18,323 nucleotides of DNA, taken from contig DAOVYB010000011.1 in the NCBI GenBank assembly GCA_030635835.1, forward strand, positions 1 through 18,323, read 5' to 3'. This document shows, one piece after another, positions 6,659 to 14,508 of the stretch; position 1 is the stretch's first letter, and each line of letters starts with the position of its first letter. Made by a program: the position numbers and the translations under genes. Below the pieces are notes generated by a model. The model did not search any database. It saw nothing but the letters and a program-made list of their open reading frames with translations, and was not told where the DNA came from. Source of the stretch: Gammaproteobacteria bacterium (GTDB lineage Bacteria; Pseudomonadota; Gammaproteobacteria; UBA6429).

Positions 6659-7420
6659 ATGTCTGAGTTACAAGCACTAATTTTTGATGTAGATGGAACA
6701 TTAGCTGATACCGAGCGCGATGGGCATCGAGTTGCATTTAATCTGGCTTTTGCTGATGCTGGTTTGGGCTGGGACTGGACCGTTGATATATATGAGGATT
6801 TATTAACGGTTACCGGTGGCAAAGAACGAATGAAATTCTTTCTGGACAAATACAAACCAGAATTTGAAGAGCCTGAAGATTTAACTACCTTTATAGCCGG
6901 GATGCATAAAGCAAAAACAGTGCATTATACGAACTTGTTATCAAAGGGTGCGATTCCATTACGCCCGGGTGTCGAACGTTTACTCAATGAAGCAAGAGAA
7001 AAGGGATTACGTCTGGCCATTTCCACCACCACAACACCGGCTAATGTTGAAGCCTTATTGGTACATACTTTAGGTAAAGAGTCGATGGATTGGTTTGAAG
7101 TGATTGCAGCAGGTGACATTGTACCAGCTAAAAAACCAGCTTCGGATATTTATGATTTCGCTCTGGAAAAAATGAATTTAAAAGCAGCGCAGTGTATTGC
7201 TTTTGAAGATTCGCGTAATGGAATCTTATCTTCATTAGCTGCAAATTTAAAAACCATTATTACAATTAACGACTACACCAAAGATCATGATTTTACAGGT
7301 GCAGCAATTGTTTTGGATCAATATGGTGAACCTGAAGCTCCGTTTACCCTGATTGATGGTGATGCACATGGTTTTAATTATGTGAATATCGATATGATTC
7401 AGGCATTACATTCTGAATAA
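6659..7420 (+). CDS. cbbY: CbbY-type HAD phosphatase (xylulose-1,5-bisphosphate phosphatase family)
   Basis: A 253-residue cap-type HAD hydrolase. Motif I is FDVDGTLADTE with nucleophile Asp10 and acid Asp12; motif II is the Ser/Thr of ISTTTTPANVEAL; motif III is the Lys of PAKKPASDIY; motif IV is AFEDSRNG. The cap segment LLTVTGGKERM, together with IPLRPGV and VIAAGDIV, follows the CbbY subfamily closely, beyond the general HAD pattern. CbbY removes xylulose-1,5-bisphosphate, a dead-end inhibitor of RubisCO, by converting it to xylulose-5-phosphate. Here it stands alone, away from any RubisCO gene, as does happen in some genomes. The start ATG at 6659 has GGAG 6 nt upstream; the longer frame from TTG at 6647 would swallow that site. 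If the organism is not an autotroph, another sugar-phosphate substrate must be considered. Confidence 0.85.
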   Translation: MSELQALIFDVDGTLADTERDGHRVAFNLAFADAGLGWDWTVDIYEDLLTVTGGKERMKFFLDKYKPEFEEPEDLTTFIAGMHKAKTVHYTNLLSKGAIPLRPGVERLLNEAREKGLRLAISTTTTPANVEALLVHTLGKESMDWFEVIAAGDIVPAKKPASDIYDFALEKMNLKAAQCIAFEDSRNGILSSLAANLKTIITINDYTKDHDFTGAAIVLDQYGEPEAPFTLIDGDAHGFNYVNIDMIQALHSE

Positions 7421-7432
7421 GTTTATATTCCT

Positions 7433-7541
7433 GTCATTGCGAAAGAACAACGTGACTGAAGCAATCTTATTAATAAGCTGTCATAACTATGAGATTGCCA
7501 CGCTGCTCTACCGACTGCGTCTATGCAGTCGTCGCAATGAC
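7433..7541. repeat. MITE-like palindromic repeat (GTCATTGCGA ... TCGCAATGAC)
   Basis: Perfect 10-bp terminal inverted repeats GTCATTGCGA (7433-7442) and TCGCAATGAC (7532-7541) enclose inner inverted pairs GCAATCT/AGATTGC (7461-7467, 7492-7498), the palindrome TTATTAATAA (7467-7476) and a hairpin GACTGC-N6-GCAGTC (7513-7530). The termini match a palindromic intergenic repeat I recall from many unrelated bacteria. It encodes nothing and fills most of the cbbY-aminotransferase gap. Confidence 0.8.
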
Positions 7542-7575
7542 CTGTTGTTAAATCATGTATGGAATTATTAACACT

Positions 7576-8733
7576 ATGAGTCAGTCTACACGCATAAATG
7601 ATATTCAACCTTTCCATGTAATGGTATTACTTGCTCGAGCCAAAGAGCTTGAAGCAGAGGGGAAAGATATTGTGCACATGGAAATTGGTGAGCCAGATTT
7701 CCCAACACCTCAACCTATTGTGGATGCGGGCATAGCTGCAATCAGTCAGGGAGATGTTCACTATACACCTGCACTTGGATTACCTGCATTACGTGAAGCA
7801 ATTAAAGGATTTTATCAATCACGTTATGGCGTAGATATTGAAGCAAACAGGGTAGTTATTACGCCCGGAGCATCGGGTGCTTTAATGCTTGCGCTGGGTG
7901 TGATCATGCAGGAAGGGGACGAAGTCTTGCTGGCCGATCCTGGTTATCCCTGTAATCGAAATTTTGTCCGTTTTTTATCAGGTAAAACGCGTTCCATTCC
8001 CGTTGATGCTTCCACTGCTTATCAATTGTCTTTAAAACATTTACAGGACAACTGGACACCACTAACTAAAGCCGTAATGGTTGCATCACCATCCAATCCG
8101 ACAGGTACATTGTTAGCTAAATCAGAATTGATTGCGATGGCGGAGTATGTCAAAGAACGAGGTGCTTTTCTGATTGTGGATGAAATTTATCATGGCCTTG
8201 TTTATGAAGGTGATATCGATACTGCTCTTACGATTGATAAAAATATTATAGTAATAAACAGTTTTTCAAAATATTTTAATATGACAGGCTGGCGTTTGGG
8301 TTGGGTTGTTGCACCTGAAGCACTGGTTAATGATATGGATAAACTGGCTCAAAATATTTTCCTTGCTGCTCCCACACCTGCTCAATATGCGGCATTAGCC
8401 GCTTTTGAACCAGAAACTATAGCGATACTTGAGTCGTATAAAGAAGAATTTAAACAACGTCGAAACTACTTATTACCTAAGTTAAAAGAGCTTGGTTTTA
8501 AAGTTGAAGTTGAGCCACAAGGAGCATTTTATATTTATGCTAACTGTGAAAAATTCACAAAGGATAGTTATCAGTTTGCTTATGATTTACTGGAGAAAGC
8601 TGGGGTTGCGATAACGCCAGGAAAGGATTTTGGTGAGAATAAAGAAAAGGCCTATGTTCGTTTTGCCTATACAACATCTATTGAACGTTTGACTGAAGGT
8701 CTTGAGCGTTTAAAAAAATATTTAGTTAAATAA
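7576..8733 (+). CDS. class I/II pyridoxal-phosphate aminotransferase
   Basis: A 385-residue fold-type I aminotransferase of the aspartate-aminotransferase superfamily. Visible landmarks: HMEIGEPDFPTP near the N-terminus (substrate lid), YTPALGLPALREAI, TPGASGAL (cofactor phosphate), ASPSNPTGT (Asn that contacts PLP), IVDEIYHGL (Asp and Tyr that hold the ring), SFSKYFNMTGWRLGW with the Schiff-base Lys (residue 232), and YVRFAYT with the carboxylate-binding Arg near the C-terminus. The exact amino-donor/acceptor pair cannot be read from sequence; aspartate, alanine or valine-type use are all possible. I chose ATG 7576 (MSQSTRINDIQPF) because family members start here. The frame is open to ATG 7555, which lies just past the palindromic repeat; neither start has a strong ribosome-binding site. 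It is followed after 18 nt by a DUF2007 gene. Confidence 0.88.
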   Translation: MSQSTRINDIQPFHVMVLLARAKELEAEGKDIVHMEIGEPDFPTPQPIVDAGIAAISQGDVHYTPALGLPALREAIKGFYQSRYGVDIEANRVVITPGASGALMLALGVIMQEGDEVLLADPGYPCNRNFVRFLSGKTRSIPVDASTAYQLSLKHLQDNWTPLTKAVMVASPSNPTGTLLAKSELIAMAEYVKERGAFLIVDEIYHGLVYEGDIDTALTIDKNIIVINSFSKYFNMTGWRLGWVVAPEALVNDMDKLAQNIFLAAPTPAQYAALAAFEPETIAILESYKEEFKQRRNYLLPKLKELGFKVEVEPQGAFYIYANCEKFTKDSYQFAYDLLEKAGVAITPGKDFGENKEKAYVRFAYTTSIERLTEGLERLKKYLVK

Positions 8734-8751
8734 TTGGAGGCATCGATTTAA

Positions 8752-8979
8752 ATGGTTAAAGTTTTCACAGCAAAAAACAGTATTGAAGCAAATATCGTTA
8801 AAGGCATGTTAGAGGCTAATGATATTCCTGCCTATGTAGAAGGTGAATATTTACAAGGTGCGATAGGTGAACTCGCTGCAATAGACTTTGCTTTTGTCAG
8901 TGTCGATAATGTAAATGAATCAAAAGCTTTAAACTTAGTTCATGAATATGAAACCGGCAGTTATTCTATTAGCATTTAA
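8752..8979 (+). CDS. DUF2007-type small putative signalling protein
   Basis: A 75-residue protein with the DUF2007 pattern: VKVFTAKNSIEANIVKGMLEANDIPAYVEGEYLQGAIGELAAIDFAFVSV, that is, a ferredoxin-like beta-alpha-beta fold resembling PII-like or ACT-like modules, found in many proteobacteria and of unproven function. A strong GGAGG stands 11 nt upstream, and the gene lies 18 nt after the aminotransferase, so the two are very likely cotranscribed. No catalytic residues are apparent. A weak hairpin AGTTATT/AATAACT (8959-8987) spanning the stop codon and a T6 run at 8995-9000 may end the transcript. Confidence 0.8.
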   Translation: MVKVFTAKNSIEANIVKGMLEANDIPAYVEGEYLQGAIGELAAIDFAFVSVDNVNESKALNLVHEYETGSYSISI

Positions 8980-9184
8980 TAATAACTAAATCAGTTTTTT
9001 CCTCGCATTGTGACTTTCCTTACTATAATTTTTGTCGTGAAATTCGAAGAGTATACTTAAAAATACATATGACGGATAAATCCTGTAAAATTGTTTATAC
9101 TTTTCACGAAATAGGCCGATAAAATAGAACGTTATAAGAATACCAACAAATTAACATCAGTATAAATGTGTATATTTTGTACAT

Positions 9185-11959
9185 GTGTGGAATTTATATT
9201 TAGTGAAAATAAACTCATCTGTAAAGTTATATGTCGCAGCAATTATAGCCGGAGGCTCAATTGTTATTGCTGCTGCTTTATTTAGCCTATATAAAGCCGA
9301 AAACATTCAGTCAATCTGGTTAGATTTCAATCAAAGTCGTTCTGAAAAAAATAGAGTAATGAGCGCATTGCGGGAGCAAATTGGATTTGGTGGAATGATC
9401 CATAATTATAAAAATTATATTCTTCGTAAAGATCAGTTACATAAAGAAAAAGTTCTCTTTAGTTTGGGGGGGGCAAAAGCAACGTTATCCCGTTATAAGA
9501 CACTACCCCTTAATAATGAAGAAAAAATATCAATAAATAATATTAATACAACAATAGTTTCCTATGAAAATACAATTGATATTATCGAGAAGAAAATTAA
9601 ACAGGGTTATACAGCCAAACAAATCGATAAAGTTGTAAAGATTGATGACGCTTTGGCATTAATAGGATTTGAAGCTTTAGAAAGAAACATTCATTTAAAT
9701 GCTATAAATAATAATCCAATTTTGGATTCAAAGTCTCATTTAATAACCAGTATCCGACAAAATCTTGGTTATGGTGGAATGATTCATTTTTATAAGAATT
9801 ATATTTTACGACATGATGTAAAATTAAAATATAAAGCTGAATATAATCTGAATTCAACACTTAAATACATTGAGAGTTATTCAAGTCATGAATTAAATGA
9901 TATAGAGAGTAAAGCCATAAATATCCTTACTCAAAATTTATATTTATATAAAGAACGTCTTGTGCAGCTCGAGAAACTTATTGCGAAAGGCTTGAGTCCA
10001 CGTAACATTGATAAGCGTGTTAAAGTAAATGACAAACCCATATTAGACTCATTAATTATTCTTGAACAACAAACCGTTTTACATGATGAAATTAGAGCTA
10101 ATTATCTTCATCAAGCAATCGAATTTATTGTTTCTTCATCAAAGTTTATTGGTGGAATCACTTTAATTATTTTTTTTCTTATTGCAGCAGGTTCTTATTG
10201 GTTTGTTCGTTTACAAATTGTTAAGCCAATCGTCGCACTCATTCGAGTAATGAGAAAATTATCCGACAATAATTTTGATGTGCAAATACAGGGTGCTGAT
10301 ACTGATAATGAAATTGGTGATATGGCTAAATCTGTTGAAGATTTTCGCGATACTGCAAAGGCACGCTTAGAAGCAGATAAGGAGTTGTTAAAGATAAACC
10401 TTGAGTTAGAACAGCGAGTAGAAGAGCGAAGTCGTAAGTTAGAATATAATCAAAAGTTACTACAGGCGATTGTGGAAGCAGCAGTTGATGCAATTATTGT
10501 TTTTGATGATGATGGAAATATTCAATCGTTTAATGCCGCAGCAGTTAAAATGTTTGAATATGAACCAATGGGGATTCTTGGAGAAAATATCAACCTTCTT
10601 GTTGCAGAAGATCATAAACCAATCTATCCAGTGAATTATAAAACGAATTCAAATGATGAACTAATAATAGATGTTGAACGTAACTTTAATGCAGTAAGAA
10701 AAGATGGAAAAAGTTTTCCTGTGGAAATGGAAGTAGGTGAACTTATGCTGGAGAATCAAAAGCTATTTGCTGGAATTATTCGTGATGTGAGTGAACGTCA
10801 CTTGCATGAAGAGCAAATCAGGCGTTCACAAAAGATGGATGCATTAGGAAAGCTTACTGGTGGTATTGCTCATGATTATAATAATATGCTGGGTGTCATT
10901 ATGGGCTATGCTGAACTATTAAAAGAGGCCTTATCAAATAATGAGAGATTATCAGGTTATGCAACTGAGGTTTTTAAAGCCGGTGAACGCGGTGCTAAGC
11001 TAACAAGTAAATTGCTTGATTTTTCCCGACATAAGTCAAGTAACGAAATAGATGATGTAAATATTAACACCTTAATGCTGGAACTGGATAATGTACTTAA
11101 AAAGACATTAACAGCGCGTATTGAAGTAGAGTATTCATTATGTGATGAATTATGGAATGTGGGCATTGATGTCGCTGATTTTGAAAACGCTTTACTCAAT
11201 ATGGCTATAAATGCGATGCATGCAATACTTGAAAATGGAAAACTAACACTGCGCACTGAAAATAAATATATCGATAATCACTTAAGCTCTATGCTGGAAA
11301 TTAAATCGGGTGATTATATTAAATTATCAGTTATTGATACGGGTTGTGGTATGGATAAAGAGACAATCAGCCATATATTTGATCCCTTTTATTCAACTAA
11401 GGCTGAGCAAGGTACAGGATTAGGCTTGTCTCAGGTTTATGGTTTTGTTCAACGAAGTGGTGGTGTTATTAAGGTTTATTCTGAACCAGAATATGGTACT
11501 AATTTTTCCATATACTTACCAAGGTTGATCGATGATGAAATTACAAAGTCAGATGTGAATCTTAAGGAAAGGGAGTCTGCTGATCTTAATGGAAATGAGT
11601 CTATACTTGTTGTAGATGATGAAAATGCATTAGCTTTATTGGCAAAGGAAATTTTAACATCATTTGGCTATAAAATATTTATTGCTGGTAATGGTGTGGA
11701 GGCATTAGACGTTCTTGAAAATAATAATATTGATTTAATCTTAACTGATATCGTGATGCCAAAAATGGATGGAGTGACATTAGCTGAACAAGTAAGATTA
11801 AAATACCCGAATATTTTGATTCAGCTTGCAAGTGGATATAATACAGCTGGATTATCAGGAGGAAAAGTTTTAGATAATGAGGATGTTATATCTAAACCTT
11901 ATTCTTTACTAGTACTGGTCAGAAAAATCAGACAGTTATTAGATTCCAGAAATAATTAA
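9185..11959 (+). CDS. membrane hybrid histidine kinase with duplicated helical sensor unit (HAMP-PAS-HisKA-HATPase-REC)
   Basis: The 924-residue product has TM1 (about 13-36), an extracytoplasmic region (37-315), TM2 (about 318-341), HAMP (342-395), a short coiled coil, PAS (424-537), HisKA with phospho-His563 in GGIAHDYNNMLG, HATPase_c (NMAINAMHAI; DTGCGM 718-723; GTGLGL 743-748) and a receiver domain with acidic pair 811-812, phospho-Asp855 (LTDIVMP) and Lys904. The HDYNN type of HisKA is common in hybrid kinases with a C-terminal receiver. The sensor region contains two copies of one helical unit exactly 128 residues apart: GFGGMIHNYKNYILR (67-81) and GYGGMIHFYKNYILR (195-209), each followed by a GY/GLxxxxIDKxVKxxD block. 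The signal is unknown. The start is uncertain: GTG 9185, or GTG 9203 overlapping the stop of a six-codon frame. A G8 run lies at 9466-9473. It is in an operon with the next kinase. Confidence 0.9.
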   Translation: MWNLYLVKINSSVKLYVAAIIAGGSIVIAAALFSLYKAENIQSIWLDFNQSRSEKNRVMSALREQIGFGGMIHNYKNYILRKDQLHKEKVLFSLGGAKATLSRYKTLPLNNEEKISINNINTTIVSYENTIDIIEKKIKQGYTAKQIDKVVKIDDALALIGFEALERNIHLNAINNNPILDSKSHLITSIRQNLGYGGMIHFYKNYILRHDVKLKYKAEYNLNSTLKYIESYSSHELNDIESKAINILTQNLYLYKERLVQLEKLIAKGLSPRNIDKRVKVNDKPILDSLIILEQQTVLHDEIRANYLHQAIEFIVSSSKFIGGITLIIFFLIAAGSYWFVRLQIVKPIVALIRVMRKLSDNNFDVQIQGADTDNEIGDMAKSVEDFRDTAKARLEADKELLKINLELEQRVEERSRKLEYNQKLLQAIVEAAVDAIIVFDDDGNIQSFNAAAVKMFEYEPMGILGENINLLVAEDHKPIYPVNYKTNSNDELIIDVERNFNAVRKDGKSFPVEMEVGELMLENQKLFAGIIRDVSERHLHEEQIRRSQKMDALGKLTGGIAHDYNNMLGVIMGYAELLKEALSNNERLSGYATEVFKAGERGAKLTSKLLDFSRHKSSNEIDDVNINTLMLELDNVLKKTLTARIEVEYSLCDELWNVGIDVADFENALLNMAINAMHAILENGKLTLRTENKYIDNHLSSMLEIKSGDYIKLSVIDTGCGMDKETISHIFDPFYSTKAEQGTGLGLSQVYGFVQRSGGVIKVYSEPEYGTNFSIYLPRLIDDEITKSDVNLKERESADLNGNESILVVDDENALALLAKEILTSFGYKIFIAGNGVEALDVLENNNIDLILTDIVMPKMDGVTLAEQVRLKYPNILIQLASGYNTAGLSGGKVLDNEDVISKPYSLLVLVRKIRQLLDSRNN

Positions 11960-11965
11960 AATACA

Positions 11966-13678
11966 ATGTCGTTATTTAAAGCAGAAGATAAATATAAAAG
12001 TGTCAATGATAAAGAGTTGGCAATAATAGCTGAACAAACTTCACAAATATATGCGGCTGCAAAAAATGGCATATTAGCAACTATTATAAATTCGGTTATT
12101 CTTGTTATTGTCTTATGGCCTGTTATTTCACATGAAATTTTATTGATATGGTTAGCAATAATTTTACTAGTCAGTTTGCTACGTATTGTAAATGCCTACC
12201 GTTACAAAATAGCATCTCCATCTCCACAAGAAGTTCATGTCTGGACGCAACGATTTTTATTGGGGAGTAGTATTGCTTCTGTTATATGGGCTTCAAGTTC
12301 CATTTGGTTGTTTCCGCAAGATGATCTTGCTCGACAGGTTTTTCTTGCTTTTGTTGTTGGTGGAATGGCAGCAGGTGCTATTACCAGTTTGTCATACAAT
12401 AAATTAGCAGTAAATATTTACCTTTATGTCACCTTAATACCATTGATAATTCGCTTTTTTATCAGTGGAACCGAGCTAAGTTTTGCTATGGGTTCAATGA
12501 TATCTTTCGCTACGGTCGTATTTATTCAATCTGCAAACCAATCATATATAAAAAGCAAACAAAATATTTCTATGCGTATAAATAATCTTGAACAGTTGCG
12601 CTCATTAAATCAAAGTGAACATCGTTATGAAACGTTGATCGAAACAGCTTCGGATGCATTCTTTTTACATGACTTCGAAGGTAAATTGCTTAATGTTAAC
12701 AATCAGGCATGTCGCAGTCTTGGTTATACGAGAGAAGAATTACTTACTATGTCAGTATTTGATGTAGTAGTTGATTCCAGCCTGGAGGTTTCTCATGAGT
12801 TATGGGGTAAATTAAATGAAGGGGAGAATATTTTTGCTGAAGGTGTTCATCGCCGCAAAGATGGAACAACTTTTCCTGTAGAGGTTGGACTTGGTTATAT
12901 TAAAATGGGGTATGACACATTTATCTCAGTACTGGCAAGAGATGTAACTGAACGCAAACGTATTGATAAAATGAAAAATGAATTTATATCAACAGTAAGT
13001 CATGAATTGAGAACACCTCTTACATCAATTCGGGGATCACTGGGTTTGTTAATTGGTGGTGCCGTGGGTGAGTTACCAAAACGAGCACAGGAAATGCTTA
13101 CTCTTGCAAGCAACAATACTGAACGTCTATTGTTTTTAATAAATGACATTCTTGATATTCAAAAAATAGAATCGGGTGAGTTCGAAATGGAGTTTGAGAG
13201 TTTGGAGCTTGTTCCATTTCTTAAACAGTCAATACAGGAAAATATCGCTTATGCGGAACAGTATGGAGTGAGTTTTATACTTCATACAACAGATGAAAAC
13301 TGGCAGGTTTATGCTAATAAAGAACGCTTAATGCAGGTCATGGCTAATTTACTTTCGAATTCAGCCAAGTTTTCACATGAAAAAGGTACCGTTGAAACAA
13401 ATGCAGAGCAAATGGATGATAATACAATTAGAGTTTCTGTTAGCGATCATGGCGTAGGCATCCCTGAAAAATTTTACCCTAAACTTTTTAGCAAGTTCAC
13501 CCAGGTAGATTCATCTGACACACGAAAAATCGGTGGCACAGGATTGGGGTTGAGTATTTCAAAAGCCATTATAGAAAAACATGGTGGTCAAATCGGTTTC
13601 ACATCAGAGCTGGACGTGGGTACTACCTTTTATTTTGATCTGCCGATGATTGCAGCTAAGGGTGACAAGCAAAAATAA
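11966..13678 (+). CDS. membrane sensor histidine kinase (6-TM region, PAS, HisKA, HATPase)
   Basis: A 570-residue kinase. About five or six hydrophobic segments lie between residues 37 and 190 (for example ILATIINSVILVIVLWPVI, LIWLAIILLVSLLRIV, FLAFVVGGMAAGAIT, LYVTLIPLIIRFFI) and form a membrane sensor region with no periplasmic domain. A PAS domain follows (about 216-335, YETLIETASDAFFLHDFEGK), then a classical HisKA with His346 in SHELRTPLTSIRGSLG, and HATPase_c with NLLSNSAKFS, DHGVGIP (494-500) and GTGLGLS (524-530). There is no receiver domain and no response regulator nearby. It starts 6 nt after the upstream hybrid kinase, with no clear ribosome-binding site of its own, so translation may be coupled. 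The membrane part recalls integral-membrane sensor regions of MASE type, but I cannot name it. The partner could be the receiver of the upstream protein or a distant regulator. Confidence 0.88.
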   Translation: MSLFKAEDKYKSVNDKELAIIAEQTSQIYAAAKNGILATIINSVILVIVLWPVISHEILLIWLAIILLVSLLRIVNAYRYKIASPSPQEVHVWTQRFLLGSSIASVIWASSSIWLFPQDDLARQVFLAFVVGGMAAGAITSLSYNKLAVNIYLYVTLIPLIIRFFISGTELSFAMGSMISFATVVFIQSANQSYIKSKQNISMRINNLEQLRSLNQSEHRYETLIETASDAFFLHDFEGKLLNVNNQACRSLGYTREELLTMSVFDVVVDSSLEVSHELWGKLNEGENIFAEGVHRRKDGTTFPVEVGLGYIKMGYDTFISVLARDVTERKRIDKMKNEFISTVSHELRTPLTSIRGSLGLLIGGAVGELPKRAQEMLTLASNNTERLLFLINDILDIQKIESGEFEMEFESLELVPFLKQSIQENIAYAEQYGVSFILHTTDENWQVYANKERLMQVMANLLSNSAKFSHEKGTVETNAEQMDDNTIRVSVSDHGVGIPEKFYPKLFSKFTQVDSSDTRKIGGTGLGLSISKAIIEKHGGQIGFTSELDVGTTFYFDLPMIAAKGDKQK

Positions 13679-13695
13679 ATTTATTTTTACTTGTG
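13664..13695. terminator. AT-rich palindrome at the convergent kinase/mtgA junction, likely terminator
   Basis: The perfect palindrome AAAAATAAATTTATTTTT (13671-13688) spans the kinase stop codon (TAA 13676-13678). It is extended by ACAAG (13665-13669) and CTTGT (13690-13694) after one mismatch. It sits between two convergent genes. The stem is weak in GC, so termination is plausible but unproven. Confidence 0.5.
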
Positions 13696-13704
13696 TCTTA
13701 TGGG

Positions 13705-14436
13705 TTAAAAGTACCGTCCAATTTTTTTAACACGCTTTAAAAAAAACTTTGTTCTTGTATTTGGGTTATGTTTTACAGGAGCTGGCAATGTGGCTGCAAG
13801 TTGAATAGCTTGTTTCACAGATAAGCGTGAAGCTGAAATACCCCAGTAATATTTTGCTGCAGCATTTACCCCGTAAACTCCCCGACCAAACTCGGCAATA
13901 TTTAAATATAAAGACAGTATGCGTTGTTTACTTAAGTTTCTCTCCATACCTACCGTTAACATGAACTCATGCCATTTTCGTAGTGGGTTACGTGATGGAC
14001 TGAGAAAGATATTTTTAATCGTTTGTTGCGATAAAGTACTACCGCCGTAAATAAAACGTTTTTTTGATAGGTTATATTCCATTGCCTGTTTTAAAGCGTC
14101 GGTATCAATACCGCTGTGAGAATAAAAGCGTGAATCTTCAGCAACGATTAGTGCACGTATCATGTGTTTTGGGATTTTTTTTATTGAAACAGGTTGCCAG
14201 CGTAACTTTGGCCAGTCCCGGTGGCGGTAATGTTCTGAAATATAGTTACGAATAAAACTGGATTGCTGAACTGGACCTTCGGCATAAATTTTCCAATCTG
14301 GCCAGATACCAATCAGATAACCCGTATCCATTACAAAGACAAGTAATAAAATTTTCCAGCTTAATTTTAATGACTTAATAACACCTGGTAATGAAAAAAA
14401 CTTTTGTGACTTTCGTTTTATTTTTCTGAAAAACAT
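13705..14436 (-). CDS. mtgA: monofunctional biosynthetic peptidoglycan transglycosylase
   Basis: A 243-residue GT51 glycosyltransferase that polymerises lipid II into glycan strands at the outer face of the inner membrane. One N-terminal membrane anchor (LSWKILLLVFVMDTGYLIGI) precedes the catalytic domain. GT51 motifs are present in order: VAEDSRFYSHSGID (first catalytic Glu), GGSTLSQQTIKN, LRKWHE (second catalytic Glu), and ILSLYLNIAEFGRGVYGV. There is no transpeptidase domain, which separates it from bifunctional class A PBPs, and the length fits MtgA. I prefer ATG 14436. The frame is open to a TTG at 14451, which adds five residues. It lies 72 nt after cysZ on the same strand and is probably the last gene of the minus-strand group that begins with queF. 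Confidence 0.93.
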   Translation of the reverse strand: MFFRKIKRKSQKFFSLPGVIKSLKLSWKILLLVFVMDTGYLIGIWPDWKIYAEGPVQQSSFIRNYISEHYRHRDWPKLRWQPVSIKKIPKHMIRALIVAEDSRFYSHSGIDTDALKQAMEYNLSKKRFIYGGSTLSQQTIKNIFLSPSRNPLRKWHEFMLTVGMERNLSKQRILSLYLNIAEFGRGVYGVNAAAKYYWGISASRLSVKQAIQLAATLPAPVKHNPNTRTKFFLKRVKKIGRYF

Positions 14437-14508
14437 ATTTAAATATACCAATTTATAACTTTAGAAATGTCGTTTGATAAAGTTTAAAGTTATTGTTTGT
14501 TTTATATC

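Noticed and set aside
10957..11256. 99-codon minus-strand frame inside the hybrid kinase
   Set aside because: It is antisense to the HisKA/HATPase-coding region and has no ribosome-binding site or family resemblance.
13705..14436. Possible loss of the second catalytic Glu in MtgA (ILSLYLN where some members have ILEVYLN)
   Set aside because: The second catalytic Glu is in the RKxxE motif, which is intact (RKWHE), and Ser at the other place occurs in other family members.
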